DNA of 64,000 nucleotides from Diabrotica undecimpunctata (GCF_040954645.1 NC_092803.1:67304427-67368426); one strand, 5' to 3'. Shown: positions 1-11,583, counted from the stretch's first letter. Notes: generated from the letters alone by a model not told the origin. Program-made: numbers and translations.

Positions 1-105
1 ACTTTTTTATATAGTTCAGTTAGAAGATTATCTATTCCGGATGCTTTGTTTTGGCTAGTTTTTAACTGTATCTTTATCTTCAAGAATAGTTGGTGGTGCA
101 TCTTT
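1..105 (-). pseudogene. LINE reverse-transcriptase fragment
   Basis: Read on the - strand, this edge of the window translates to a stretch containing NKASGIDNLLTELYK. That matches the region just before the RT palm in non-LTR retrotransposons (typical form NKASGIDNLPAELLK). The piece is cut by the window edge and ends at an unrelated repeat at about 119. It is a dead fragment; I cannot place it in a clade. Confidence 0.55.
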
Positions 106-118
106 TTTAGAGTCTCAA

Positions 119-196
119 ATTCGACATTCTCAGCAAAATTCAGCTTGTTCGTATAATTTTTAGAGGTTCAATGGCATTTTTATCTCTAGCGACTGT
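119..196 (-). repeat. Dispersed copy of the 33749-35133 foldback terminus
   Basis: On the - strand this stretch reads CAGTCGCTAGAG and onward through ATTGAACCTCTAAAAAT and ACAAGCTGAATTTTGC. It aligns by eye with the terminal inverted repeats of the foldback element at 33749-35133 and with 23588-23660. It is a short, isolated terminus with no partner arm nearby. Confidence 0.55.
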
Positions 197-269
197 AGTA
201 ATTTGGTATTTTTACAAAGGGATAAAAATACATAAAGAATGTAAATGTAAGTTATTACTAGAACATGTG

Positions 270-700
270 TTTTATTAGTTACAAGATATCCAGATCAACC
301 ACGACCTACAGATCACACCGTGAAGAGATTACTTAAAAATGTTATACATTTTGATTGTTTTGAACAAAAAGTTAACAAAGTAAAACCTATTGTTAATAAT
401 AATGATCATATAATTAATGTTCTTAGGAACAATGCTGCTTATCTCGAAGCGTCATAACGTTGTGGTGAAAGAGATTTAGATATATCAATGCCATCTATGC
501 AGAGAATTTGTAACAACATAAATATCATCCCTATTTTTATAGACGAGTTCAAAGTTTAAAGAAACAGACTATAAGAAAAGAATTATATAGAATTTGCAAA
601 ATTTTTAACGATAAAATGTAATGAATTTTTGAAGAATATTGTTGTGACGAATAAAAGTTTACAAAAAATTAAATGTTGAATAGGCACAATTCGCTGGAGA
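270..700 (+). pseudogene. Mariner-type transposase, N-terminal half (broken)
   Basis: Translation in shifting frames gives a helix-turn-helix region (PDQPRPTDHTVKRLL) and further on a segment PYFYRRVQSLKKQTIRKEL followed by FLKNIVVTNKSL. The order matches insect transposases of the DUF4817 / IS630-Tc1-mariner type, in which the last segment corresponds to FLxNILFTDES with the first catalytic Asp. The acidic residue of that motif is missing here. Stops and frameshifts are frequent. The C-terminal half at 2416-2680 probably belongs to the same copy, separated by about 1.7 kb of later insertion. Confidence 0.6.
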
Positions 701-2415
701 GAAATAAATCAACAGTTAAAAAAAGTACGTGGTTTAAGGAGCAAAATAGCTTTAAGATGGCGAGTTTAATGTTTTTTATCCAACCAGAGACAACCAGATT
801 GTACCTCTCCACTGTTATGATGGTAACTTAAACGGTTAGAAATTGCTGTTAAATAATGTTATGATTTTGTATGTTCTGGTAACCAAACTTGCCCGGATGG
901 GATATTGGGGATAAAAAGTGAAATAAGAATTCCAGGTGAAAGTATGTTCACCTTGCAAACCATCGCTGAAGTGTTTTAAAGGACACAACGGTGAGCTTTG
1001 GAATGTGGACTGTAGATCTAGGATGGGGTATATTTAGATAAAAATGTGGAAATTGAAAGGTACCAATGGAAATGACAGAATTTGGTACTAAAATAAAGGG
1101 CGCCACCTAGTTCTTTTTAGAGGGAGGAGGAAAACTCGACACTTGACTTATGAGAAAATTGATTGAAGAATGATTCTAAAAGAATGACTAATATGCTAAA
1201 CTTCTCTAAAAAAACTAAAATGAACACATAGTGAAAGAGAAACAAACACACTTACCTTATGTGGTCGTTCTACATTTCTCTCAGAATTATTTTAATATTA
1301 CCCAAAAGTAAGGAAGATTATAATAGAGTAATAAACAAATCATTGTTACTAATTATCAATTTTTATTTCTTAAAAAATCATCCAAATAAACTTATTATAT
1401 AAATACCAACAAATCAAATAACAAAATAAAACATGTAAATTAAATCAAATTAGGTTTTAAACAAATATTTCTAGAATTATATGGAATACCTTTTATAACC
1501 GAGTGAAGTTGAAATCTGAAGTTAAATTGTAAAAATAAACAAAAATATTATGCCATTACATCAGTTAATAGCATATCATGATATATAGGTACGATAATTT
1601 ATAATCCAATAAAATATACATACAAATATAGCTGAACAAAAATTATAGTGATTATCCTTTGATTACTAGAGCAAATTTTCGGGTGGTAGGCTGTAGAAAA
1701 TTTTGAAATACAAATAAACTTGTGGGACATACCCTATACAAAAAACCTGTCACTGTACTGCACTACATTCAGCAACTGTATCCCCAACCTTTTTAACAGG
1801 TTTTAAACGAATTTAAAAAAACTTACAAAGAACTCTGTTTACTTTCCATATAATCGGCATTGCACTCACTTTAAACACAATTTAATTTCTGCTTGACTGG
1901 TATTATATCTCTTTAAATGAGACCATGTGTACCTTAATGCTTGTAGTACTTAACTCTGATATTATTGTTCTTGTTTTTTACGGGCAACGTACTCAATGAT
2001 AGTGAATTACTAACCAATCTTTTTGGTTCGGACCCCAACGACCTACCTTTTCTGTCGCCAAAATGGAAGTGACACGATAACAAACTTCCTTCTCTTACCA
2101 AAATAAGTTAAAATTTTTAAAGCGGCTTTCTATATTCACCAATTATATTAAGTATATATTAAGTCACCTATCTCAGAAACAGCATTTATTTTAAAATCTC
2201 TATACGCTAAACAGAGATAAAAGGAATTAAGGAGTGAGACTTTAATATTTCTTCTCGAAAGCGCACTTGGCTAATTATAAACAGACTCCAAAGTAATTTA
2301 GACTACTAATTTTAGAACACAAAAGGATACTTTTTTTGATTACTAATTGATCATTTTCGGTTCTTATGGTTTAAAGAATAAAATTAAAATGTTGCATTTT
2401 AATAATTAATTTTTA
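701..2415. other. Unrecognised AT-rich sequence, probably an old insertion
   Basis: No ORF or family could be recognised. The stretch separates two halves of one transposase, so it is likely inserted DNA. A purine run (gagggaggagg) lies near 1120, and a TGGCGACAG tract appears on the - strand near 2058. These resemble LTR-element priming sites, but they point in incompatible directions, so no element is called. Confidence 0.3.
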
Positions 2416-2680
2416 GGTGAAAAATATCTCAATATTCTAGAAGAATTAAAAATCAATTATTTAAATCGTTTACCACCTCAGAATTCAGAAAACTTTTTTT
2501 CCTCACGATGGAGCTCCTCCTCATTGTTCCAAAATGCCAAACCAATTTTTAAATAAGACATTTGAAGATAGGTAGACAGCCAACAATGGTCCTTTTCGAT
2601 GGCCCCCTTGATCACCAGACATAACACCTCTAGATTTTTTTATAGGGGGCTTCATAAAAAATTAAGTATATTTTCATCTC
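2416..2680 (+). pseudogene. Mariner-type transposase, C-terminal half (broken)
   Basis: Translation shows GEKYLNILEELK, then PHDGAPPHCSK and, after two stop codons, RWPP*SPDITPLDFFIGG. This is the family signature around the second and third catalytic acidic residues (FQQDGAPPHxx ... WPPRSPDLTPLDFFLWG). Two in-frame stops make it inactive. It continues the N-terminal half at 270-700 in the same orientation. Confidence 0.75.
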
Positions 2681-2765
2681 CTTGCCCTTATAACACAGGA
2701 TCATTGTGAAGTAAAAGTTGACACTTTGTTGTAAGGTAAGATTTATTTATTGATAAATGTGCTCT

Positions 2766-2985
2766 CTAAATTCTTGGGTACAGTGCTCCACTTTTTTTAC
2801 TTTTGTTGAAAACAACAAAATTTGTTAAATTTGTAAGCATTCTCTTCATGAAGTTACTAGTAGGTCGTGGCGATCTGGATATCCGGTGGCAAATAAAATA
2901 CATGTTCGAGTATATTAAAAGTAAATTTACGTAATCTTCATTGTTTAATTCTAAACAATTAATAAGCATTATGACGTCTTGATAC
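2766..2985 (-). pseudogene. Mariner-type transposase N-terminus, second copy
   Basis: The - strand encodes LNNEDYVNLLLIYSN, then SRSPRPTSNFMKRMLTNL. The first block resembles the common YTNEEYADMLLIYGEA start of the same transposase family, and the second resembles its helix-turn-helix. The copy faces the 2416-2680 fragment tail to tail and carries only the N-terminus. Confidence 0.6.
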
Positions 2986-2989
2986 ATGA

Positions 2990-3600
2990 CCTGTTAAAAT
3001 AAAAGAATAAATACCTTACCTTTAACATTAAAGCACAATATCTCCAAAAGTATTATTTTTAGATGTAGGGAACCTTAACACTATTTATGACATACAATTG
3101 ATTTCTATTATCATAAAAATTATAAAATACAGGAAGTTTTATTTAAAATTATTGACTGAAAAACCTTGAAGTTTAAAGAAATGGGGTATTATTTGTGAAT
3201 ATCCTGTATTTATAAATTCGATTTCGATATAAATTTTTGAAAAAATATTACCTACCCTTTGTGTGCAAACATTTTCAAGACATTATGTTTTTAAATGGAT
3301 GAGATATTTACTTTAAAGATTTTTTCTGTGACAAATTTTTTTAAGCAAACTGAATAACTCAAAAAATATAAAGTTTTGGCCTGTGGTACTTTATACAAAC
3401 TGTAAGTTTCATGCAGAATTTAAAAATACAGTAATATATAGGGTGTTTTATTTAAAGTATCAAAGGTTTTATTCACTTCGGATATTACCATAAGTGGCAT
3501 GTCTGTCAAAACATTTTCTTTAAGTTTCTCATAACTTGTAATCCCAATAAACTAATTTTTAAAAATATTATGTAAGTAGTTTCCGATATATAGATAGTGT
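2990..3600. other. Unrecognised; possible transposon terminus near 3437
   Basis: No coding sequence was recognised. The motif tatagggtgttttatttaaa at about 3436-3456 resembles the outer terminus of the mariner-type elements whose transposase lies nearby, so this may be their non-coding end. Otherwise I see nothing. Confidence 0.3.
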
Positions 3601-3609
3601 AATCTGGTT

Positions 3610-3900
3610 ATGAAATATCTTGTAATATTGAAAAGCATTGGTACTGAAACATTTCCCTGAGGAAGGCCGTTCTTTTCATCTACTTACTTCATCCTCCAAC
3701 AAATCGAAAAAAACGTCTGTTTTGTAGTAATAAATAAACAATCTTAACTAGATGGTAGTCATTGAGATTGTCGTACAATTTGTGGAGCAATGGATCTGTG
3801 GCTACTGGAATTGTCTGGGTCCTTTCCTGGTTTTAACAAGGCTATCATTTTAGATTTTCTCCATGAATTCGGAAATTTCTTAATATTTGGAGATAAAAAA
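3610..3900 (-). pseudogene. LINE reverse-transcriptase fragment
   Basis: The - strand carries SKMIALLKPGKDPDNSSSHRSI, close to the RT entry motif of Jockey/R1-type LINEs (KxIALLKPGKDPSDPxNYRPIS). After an internal deletion it carries LLHKLYDNLNDYHLVKIVYLL and a remnant of the SFFVxLNGxxSRWRxQKNGLPQG block. Frameshifts and stops are present. Confidence 0.6.
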
Positions 3901-4009
3901 ACACAGTAATAATAGAAAACTTAATCGCTTGAAGTACCGCTATTATCGTTTACTTCAGAACACGTTGAGCATGTGAAGGTGGTATTCTCTGTGCAAATAG
4001 CAATAGAAT

Positions 4010-4215
4010 CATCATCAGTGGCATTACAGCTCATTATGAGCCAAAGCGTTCTTGAGAATAATTTTCCATACGCCACTGTCTATGGCAACTCTTCTCCATG
4101 CTTTCACTCCGATAGATTTTAGATCATCCTCTATGTTATCTTGATAAATAAGTTTTGGTCTTCCTCTGACTCGTCTTCCGCTGGTCCTCTTTGGTCGAAA
4201 TTTTTTCTGATCGTT
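4010..4215 (-). pseudogene. LINE ORF2 C-terminal tail
   Basis: The - strand translates to SGRRVRGRPKLIYQDN followed by EDDLKSIGVKAWRRVAIDSG and ends ILKNALAHNEL-stop. This is the usual GxRxVGRPxxRWxDDVEEDLxxxGVxxWRRxAxDRxxWRxIVxxAKAH tail of many insect LINEs. Only the tail is present. Confidence 0.65.
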
Positions 4216-4224
4216 GCATCTTCA

Positions 4225-4970
4225 TCTCGCCTCTATAAATCGATTATATCATAACAAAAAAAAATAATCAAAGAAATCGAAGTACTCAACAAATTTTCAA
4301 TAGGAAGCGACCACCGATTAATTCGAGGTAAAATACTGTTAAATGTCAAACTGGAAAGAACAAAGATGATCCTAAAAACAAGAAAAAAGAAATGGAGATT
4401 CAAGATTTCCCTCAGAAAACAACGACCTGTATAAAGATACACTAACCAGACATATACAAGACTTGCAAGATGAAATGGAAGATTTAGATCAACAAATTAT
4501 GGCATAACGAAAGCTCTAAAAGAAACGGAAAGGGAGTGCTGCTCGACCGTTTTGACCCATAAAGGAAAACTAAGCCAAAATACCAAAGCTAATAGGTAAA
4601 AGAAGATAGCTGACGGAAAAATACGAGTCCAACTACACAACAATGAAAAAATTAAATAAAGATATCCACCGATCAATCAGAAAAGACGTAAGAGAAAACA
4701 ATTAAAGAGAAATAACTAAAATAATTCAAGAAAACAAAAGTTTAAAAGTTTTGAGGTGAAATACGAACAACAAGGCAACAAAAATATGTACAAAATAAAA
4801 AACAAAAATTGAAGCATTACTACGGATAGAACCAAAATCCTTAAGGTTGTCGAATCCTTTTATCGCGGAATGTATTACTGCACCGACGAAACCGACGAAA
4901 GGCAAATTGCAATAGAATAAAAATTTAAAATCGTTATTAAATTTCACTATAAAACATGCGTCAAACTATA
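4225..4970 (+). pseudogene. LINE endonuclease/linker fragment
   Basis: The + strand reads EIEVLNKFSIGSDHRLIRGK, matching the C-terminal end of the apurinic-type endonuclease of LINEs (GSDHR motif). A Lys-rich linker with ARTKPKIS-like remnants follows and is broken by stops. The RT that should follow is missing. Confidence 0.6.
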
Positions 4971-5625
4971 TTATTTTAAAAAATTCTAAAAGTAAACCCT
5001 TAACAGAGGACAATACCTCGCTTAATCTTTCCACTTTATATGTTTAGATGCTTCTAGACCGCTATTTCAAATTTTCTCAACAATTTTCTTTTTTAAGTTC
5101 TTATATACTTTTACAGGCCTTTCAACTACTTCGATGTATTTTACTCATTAATAGACTGATTTGATTTCCTAATTTGGAACTTTTCTCTATATATACATAA
5201 TATATTTTCTTTTTATATTTCTTTGTATGTAGGTATATTGATTTATCCTAGTGTTCCTTGAAATATCGTCTTTAGTGATTTATATATTATTTTTAATATT
5301 TCCTTATTTAACTTTAAAAGTGTTAGAATTTAAATTTATATATTAAAACAAACGATAAATACTCTTTTTTTGGAATAATTTAAGAAATATTTTGGGATCC
5401 ACGGGAAAATATATGATTAATCAAATATGGTTCCGAAGAAAATGACTAACACTTTCGACAGCACTATCGTCAATATGTTTATCAGCAGTAATTGGACTTT
5501 TTCATTTTCTAAATGATAAGGTAATAGCTTTTTCTAATAACCCTCATTAGAAATACACGTAGCATATTTACAGCACGATTAGCTTTTTAATTAGTATGAA
5601 AACAATTTATTATTTTGTTTTTAAA
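4971..5625. other. Unrecognised AT-rich spacer
   Basis: No ORF, RNA gene or repeat family could be recognised before the MITE that starts at 5628. Confidence 0.4.
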
Positions 5626-5627
5626 TA

Positions 5628-6275
5628 CAGTGATGAGTGCCTTAAGAACAGGCAAAATAACGCAATAGATACAAAACATAATACGTTGTGAAATAATAAG
5701 AGATGAAAGTAGTAGAGGTGGGAAATTATAGATAGAAACCTTTAATTTACATTACATTACATTGTAATTCCCTCCTTTAGACGTTAGCTTATGAACTAGT
5801 TGACTTCAGTCATAATATTACAAGTATGACGTCGAACATTAACATTTTTTAAATTTCGCACAAAGTAAAAACTGATTGAAGGCAATAAAGCAAATGTAAG
5901 TAAACAGTTTAATTAGTAGTAATTTGATAAATACAGAATAACAAGCTATGATAATTCTGTATTAAGAAGAGTGTATGCGACGTCTCAAATCACAGTTTAT
6001 TATTGATCAATACTTTAATTTTGGATAAAAACATACTCGTACTTCTGTTTTTACTTACATTACTTGATACGTATTACTATGACTGAAGTCAACCAGCTCA
6101 TAAGCTAACGTCTAAAGGTGGGAAATTTTCGACAGATCTAATGTAATGTAAAGTAAATTATAGGTTTATATCAATAATTTCTCACCTCTACTACTTTCAT
6201 CTCTTTTTATTTCACAACGTATTATGTTTTCTATCTTTTGCGTTATTTTGTCGGTTCTTAAGGCACTCATCCCTG
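5628..6275. mobile_element. MITE with about 200-bp terminal inverted repeats
   Basis: The left arm (about 5628-5833) starts CAGTGATGAGTGCCTTAAGA and the right arm (about 6070-6275) ends TCTTAAGGCACTCATCCCTG, its near-exact reverse complement. Pairing continues through ACGTTGTGAAAT, GATGAAAGTAGTAGAGGTG, AGACGTTAGCTTATGA and TTGACTTCAGTCATA. A spacer of about 235 bp separates the arms. The element is flanked by TA dinucleotides (5626-5627 and 6276-6277), the Tc1/mariner target duplication. No ORF is present, so it would be moved in trans. Confidence 0.85.
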
Positions 6276-6277
6276 TA

Positions 6278-6735
6278 ATTAGAATTTATATATTTTTTGT
6301 AAATAAGTAACTATAAAAAATGTATAAAGATTAAAAACGACTTATTTATTTTTTAATTTATTTAATTATTGCCTATTCCAGTTTTATGTAAAAATAAACA
6401 GAGTATTTAGTAAAATGATTGTTAAAAATAAGACCTAAAGCAGATACCATCATCCAACTGTTGCAATTCGATGTGTACAGTTAAAATATGCCAAAGGACA
6501 TTAGCTATTATTCTTAAGATTGTGGTCTAGCACAGCTATTTCGAAAAGTTGTCATGAGGAACCCTAGGGTTCCACGACTTAGAACAAAGAGGTAATAGAA
6601 AATCCCGAAACATACTTATGTTAATAATAATAGTAATTATAATATTTAGCATTCTGTGGCAGTTTTTTCCCTGAGAGCAGGGATACCTGCCGTGGAACAA
6701 AAACTGACATCCGGAAGTAGGTATAAAATGCACAT
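6278..6735. other. Unrecognised spacer
   Basis: AT-rich sequence without a recognisable gene, between the MITE and the LINE that begins near 6738. Confidence 0.4.
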
Positions 6736-6737
6736 CC

Positions 6738-8620
6738 ATGAAAATGGTGAATTATAATTTATGTTTAGGGTCGCTGCCTAGGGATCGCAAGGACACGTCT
6801 GGAACCGGCGCTGGACGTGAAAGCATGCGGGACGTTGGTGGCAGGGTATTATACAATCAGCAACCACAAAAGAGCCAAACATCAACAAGAGTTCCACTCG
6901 CTAAAGGTGTTGCGATTGAACTCAAGCCGCCACTCACTCAAGCGGGACGACCGAGGCAGCGCATGAAATGAACTATGCCCATAAATGGAAATATTCTGCG
7001 CTTTTATTATAAGGTGATAAACCTCGGCCAAAAACGATCGGCTATCGACAACAGCTGTATGCCGAATTTTGCAGCGAGTACCCAGAAATCGAAGTAAGTA
7101 TCTGAACAACGAGTCGCAGACCAATACCGAGTACATCTAAGAAATAATCTCATCCCACAGACTAGACGCGATATGATCAGAAGCGAAGTCGAATCAGGGA
7201 TTCATAACCAAGAGCTAGTTGTGGACCAAGTCTCCAATAAAATCCCTAATGAACAGATTCCTGAGCTTTTCATACAAGGAACTTAAACGGATAACAGGGT
7301 AACAACGAGCTGCGTGATAGCCACTTATCAGACAACCGCTACCAAGAGTAAACTCTTGGAAGAAACTAGGTGCACTGTAACAAATTGTGAACACTGAAGT
7401 AATACCCAATTACCTATATTGTAGAAGCACATACATTAGAATATTTACAGATGCTGATTTACTGTGCTGCAACAGCAATTGCTAACAGGCATTTAGATCA
7501 TAACACGACCGGGCACTAATATTGGAAAATTTAATAACAGAATTGCACCTTGGGAAAAAGGCTGCTAGGGAAAATTGAATCATTGCATAGGGACATTGGA
7601 GAATTAACGGAATATGTATATCCGAGGAATAAAAAGTAAAAAAATCGTCAAAAGAACCGAAGTCACTCACAAGCATGATCCAGAAAACAACCTCAACAAT
7701 GCCTGGACACATTAAAACAAAAACGTTTCATTTATTCAGGCCACCTAATGAGGTACAAAGTAAGCAACAACTGAAAATACCACAATAAACTTTTTAAGCA
7801 TGTAGAGAAGGCGTTTTACAGGAAACTTAATTCCACTATAGAAAATGAAAATAAATCATACCGAAGCCAAGAAGAAATTCATGAGTTTTCGGGAAATCAA
7901 CTTTCAACGTCAGCTACTTATAACACCAAAGCTGGATGGATTGAAGACACAACGAACAACTGTCAATATTACGATGATATTCCTTACGAACCATTCACCG
8001 CTAAAGAAATTTCAAATATTATCAAAAAGCTTTATAACTGGAAATCTCCTGAACCAGGCGGAGTTCAAAACTTCTGGTTAAAGAAGATTAGGAGTGTTCA
8101 TAAGACATTTTAAGTATTGATTAATCATGTTATCACTAATTCGCAGGAAATATCATCATTTCTTACACAAGGAACTACTGCGATTTTGATCGAAGGATCA
8201 AAATAAAAGCCAAGATCTAGCAAAGTACAGTTCAATTACTTCGAACTTTGTACAAATTGGTCACATTCTGTGTAGCCCGGCGTATCTACCGACACTGTGC
8301 TCTAAACAATATCATAGAGCACCAACAGAAAGGATGTATTAGAGGCTACATGGGCTCCAAAGAGCAACTTATGAATGACCCCGTCATTTCTAACCAGGCA
8401 CACATCAAAAAAGGAACTTTTTTACTGCCTTAATTGAGTACAAGAAGGTCTTTGATTCAGAGCCGCATGAGCGGCTTATAGATATACTGAAATTATGGAA
8501 AGTCGATGATAATCTAATGACCTTTTTGAAGCATATAATAGCAGAGTGGAAGACTAAAAGTTACCTTCAAATACTTGGTGAAACCAATATCGAAATATTT
8601 TATATTCTTCATGGGAGTAG
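6738..8620 (+). pseudogene. Non-LTR retrotransposon (R4/Dong-like), degraded
   Basis: Reading through many stops, the + strand shows GRPRQRMK and INGNILRFYYKV, then QRVADQYRVHLRNNLIP (linker), a long broken middle, and an RT block with ARRIYRHCALNNIIEHQQKG, CIRGYMGSKEQL, VISNQAHIKKG and FDSEPHERLIDILKLWKVDD. The RT breaks off after GETNIE, before the catalytic F/YxDD box. The linker-RT order fits site-specific R4/Dong-like elements. The class is an inference from remembered family patterns; LINE identity is firm. Confidence 0.7.
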
Positions 8621-8745
8621 AAATAGCAAAACTTCTGAGAAGTTTTATATGTAATTTCTGATGTTTTAGCAATAAAATACTTTTTTTTTTAAATTAAAAT
8701 TAAAGACAGTCAAGATTTCCTTTCACGCAAAAATAGTCTATGTAT

Positions 8746-8787
8746 CTGTTGATACGTATTTCGCTTTAATAAAGCTCATCAGAACAG
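8746..8787 (-). ncRNA. Type I hammerhead ribozyme, repeat unit 1
   Basis: On the - strand the core CUGAUGA is followed by stem II GCUUU/AAAGC closed by an AUU loop, then GAAA, a palindromic stem III (UACGUA), and UC. Stem I pairs CUGUU (upstream of CUGAUGA) with AACAG (after the cleavage site). All conserved core bases are present. Predicted self-cleavage lies after AUC, between + positions 8751 and 8750. The very short stem III is typical of retroelement hammerheads that act best as dimers, which tandem units would provide. Confidence 0.85.
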
Positions 8788-9147
8788 TTATTCATAGGCT
8801 TTCTCAACGTGAAAATTAATCTTTTCCTGTCTTTGTGAAGCAACGATAAAATGGCTTCGAAACGGACGCAATAGCGACATCTGATATTAAATCCGTAAAA
8901 TAGTTTCGAAACACAATTCAGATAACTGCCTTAATCTGAACCTTCTATAAATGCAAGGTATAACAGACGCTGATAAAGATGTTAATAGAGACATGGGGAA
9001 TCTAAAATTTGCATTCCACGACATGTCTCCTCAGCTAAGCAGAAATCGTTAGCGAATTGGTTTCTTGTACTCATACAGAGTAGATAAGAATAAAAATAAA
9101 ATTAAAGACAGTCAAGATTTCCTTTCACGCAAAAACAGTCTATGTAT

Positions 9148-9189
9148 CTGTTGATACGTATTTCGCTTTAATAAAGCTCATCAGAACAG
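9148..9189 (-). ncRNA. Type I hammerhead ribozyme, repeat unit 2
   Basis: This is identical in core and stems to the copy at 8746-8787, exactly 402 bp away. Cleavage of a - strand transcript at both sites would release a 402-nt unit with 5'-OH and 2',3'-cyclic phosphate ends, ready for circularisation. The geometry is seen directly; the activity is predicted from the family. Confidence 0.85.
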
Positions 9190-9484
9190 TTATTCATAGG
9201 CTTTCTCAACGTGAAAATTAATCTTTTCCTGTCTTTGTGAAGCAACGATAAAATGGCTTCGAAACGGACGCAATAGCGACATCTGATATTAAATCCGTAA
9301 AATAGTTTCGAAACACAATTCAGATAACTGCCTTAATCTGAACCTTCTATAAATGCAAGGTATAACAGACGCTGATAAAGATGTTAATAGAGACATGGGG
9401 AATCTAAAATTTGCATTCCACGACATGTCTCCTCAGCTAAGCAGAAATCGTTAGCGAATTGGTTTCTTGTACTCATACTTTTTT

Positions 9485-10480
9485 TTTTCTTTGGGTACCG
9501 TACGCTATGCAGCGTGTAGGCGTTCATGCTGGTTGTCAAATGTACAGAGATCCTGTTTCCACTCTTCTTATCATCGTACTGACATCAGGTATGCCACACC
9601 AGTTTTTTATGTCTCCGAACCATGAATATTGCTTTCACCCATCGCCTCTTCGACCTTTAACTTTACATATTAAGATAACATATTTGTTATTTTGTAGAAC
9701 GTGGCCCAAGTATGAAACATTTCGCTACTTTACGAGATCTTACAATTCTCTTTAGACTTTAGGTCTTCTTAGGACCTCATTATTTTTTACATGGTCGCCC
9801 CATGAAATTCTAAGCAGCCTTCTGAGGCACCACATTTGAAACAACTCCACACTATTTAAAGATCTTACTTTAAGTCTTTAAGATCTCACTTTCTTAGATC
9901 AGGATGGGCCATATATATCATTTCAAGGCCTGACTTCTTAAGTTAACGAAGACGTTTCTATTCATTATCTTCACTTATCTTCACTTTCAGACCAGAGTCC
10001 CACTGGGGACGCTGTTTAATGTAAGTTGTTTAAATTTTTCAATCCGTTCAATGGCTCTATTATTTATATTAAACTGAGCTTCCATACGGGGTTGTGTACT
10101 GATTATCATATATTTGGTTTTTGCTTTATTGATTTTAAGTCCGTACTCCTCTCCCACTTCATTTATGATATTCACTAAATCTTACAACTCCTTTATATTT
10201 TCTGCTATCATAGCCGTATAGTTAACATATTGTAAGTAACTAATAGGAAGACTGAAATATCTTTTCTACATAAATGTTGAACAGTAGTGGGAAAATGATA
10301 CAACCCTGTCTTACATCTTTCCTTATCTCCATTCATTTTGTGTATAGGCCGTTAATGATTCTTGGTTTCGCTTTAGCTATTGCAATGTTTTTAATGACAC
10401 TTAGAGAAAGATGGATATATAGGCGACTTACTTCTCTTTTTCGTTTTAAACTATGTAACTTAAGCCATTATCATATTTAG
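9485..10480 (-). pseudogene. LINE RT and C-terminal tail, degraded
   Basis: From high to low coordinates the - strand gives an RT remnant (after GCxLSPLLF-like text) and IINEVGEEYGLKINKAKTKY with NNRAIERIEKFKQL. It then gives FQMWCLRRLLRISWGDHV, VLRRPKV, RNVSYLGHVLQN and GRKQYSWFGDIKNWCGI. This is the standard order of an insect LINE: thumb (GLKINxxKTK), connection, and the tail with LGHVLR and GRRxxSWLRNIRxW. Stops and frameshifts make it inactive. The retrozyme repeat abuts its 3' side. Confidence 0.75.
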
Positions 10481-10600
10481 AGGCGTTTGCTATTGGTTAG
10501 GTGTTCTCTGCAAAATTATTTAATTAAATCATTATTTGTTAGTGGGGCATTACTACTAACTGTCAGGTCAATGTCAGGTCGAGCATATAACTCTGTTACT
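10481..10600. other. Short unassigned spacer between two LINE remnants
   Basis: No recognisable coding sequence; it separates two - strand LINE copies. Confidence 0.3.
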
Positions 10601-11583
10601 ATACATGTGTAGACATGACTTTATCTGTTTTTTAATGTGCCTGTAGTAAGTAATCATTCCATCGTTTTCGTGGTCTTCCTACTGGTCCTCTTCCTATTGG
10701 GAAACCGTGGCTCGCCGTCTTTACTACTCAATTTGTTATCATTTGGCTTATCTGATCATTTCAATCCACCCTTCTATTTTTTACCCAGTCCTTAATATTA
10801 TCCACCTTGGATCTCCGTCGTTTATATGTATTTTTAGTTTTGTTCCATAGTGTCTTACTATCGATGTGTCTAAGGATTTTCATCTTTGCTGTTTCTAGCA
10901 TTGTTTTTTGTTTTCTCTGTGCCAGGTCGTGTTTCTGCAGCGTATGTGATTATTGGTCTGGATATTGGATGATTGTATTGTAAATTTCTTTTACGATATA
11001 TTTATTTCTCCATATTGTTTCATTTAGGCAACCTATTGATCTGTTTGCTCTGTTCATTTGATCTTCTACTTCTGTTTCGAGCTTGCCTTAGCTAGATAGT
11101 GTAATGCCTAGATAGTTAAACTCCATCACTTATTCTATTATCAAACCCTCCAGCTCTAATTTACATCTCGATAGATTTGTTGTTATAACTATGCCTTTTG
11201 TCTTTTTTTTGGGAAATGAACGTGTTAAATTTCCTGATGGCTATATTAAATTGGTGCAGCATACGTGGTAAATCAATGTCACTTTGAGAGATTACTGTTG
11301 ATTCTTACTTTACTATTTCATCCATGATTAGGCTAAACAATAGAGGACTCAGGAGAATCACTCTGTTTTATTCCATTGCCACCTTCAATTGGGTTAGTTA
11401 GCTCTCCTTCTACTTTCCGTTTTGATTATTCCTAGAAGTATATCTCTTTCGTCCTTTAATTTGACTTTGTCAAATACCTTCTTAAGGTATATCGTCGCTG
11501 CACGATCATTCCAACCTAACACCTTATTGTTCTGTGTTGAAATTACATTCACTTTATTTGTTATTACTTTGTTATATGAATTT
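10601..11583 (-). pseudogene. LINE RT and tail, degraded (second copy)
   Basis: From 11580 downward the - strand encodes LKKVFDKVKLKD (RT palm), LLGIIKTES, then remnants of the thumb and IGCLNETIWRNKYI, RRSKVDNIKDWVKNRRVD and finally FPIGRGPVGRPRKRWND. The same family occurs on the + strand at 51995-53285 and 48385-48940. Many stops are present; it abuts a Penelope-like piece at its 5' side. Confidence 0.7.

Larger units (their letters stand above)
8696..9478 (-). mobile_element. Tandem 402-bp repeat with hammerhead ribozymes (retrozyme-like)
   Basis: Two near-identical units, 8696-9076 and 9098-9478, are offset by exactly 402 bp and joined by a 21-bp AT-rich linker. By eye they differ at very few sites, for example aaaaata versus aaaaaca near 8731/9133. 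Each contains a complete hammerhead ribozyme core on the - strand. There is no ORF. Tandem, non-coding, ribozyme-bearing units of a few hundred bases are the layout described for retrozymes, which spread through small circular RNAs; the assignment here is inference from structure. Confidence 0.75.

Noticed and set aside
1119..2060. An LTR retrotransposon suggested by a purine tract and a TGGCGACAG motif
   Set aside because: The two sites imply opposite orientations and no LTR pair was found.
9459..9755. 98-codon + strand ORF
   Set aside because: It is the antisense of a LINE tail that reads clearly on the - strand.
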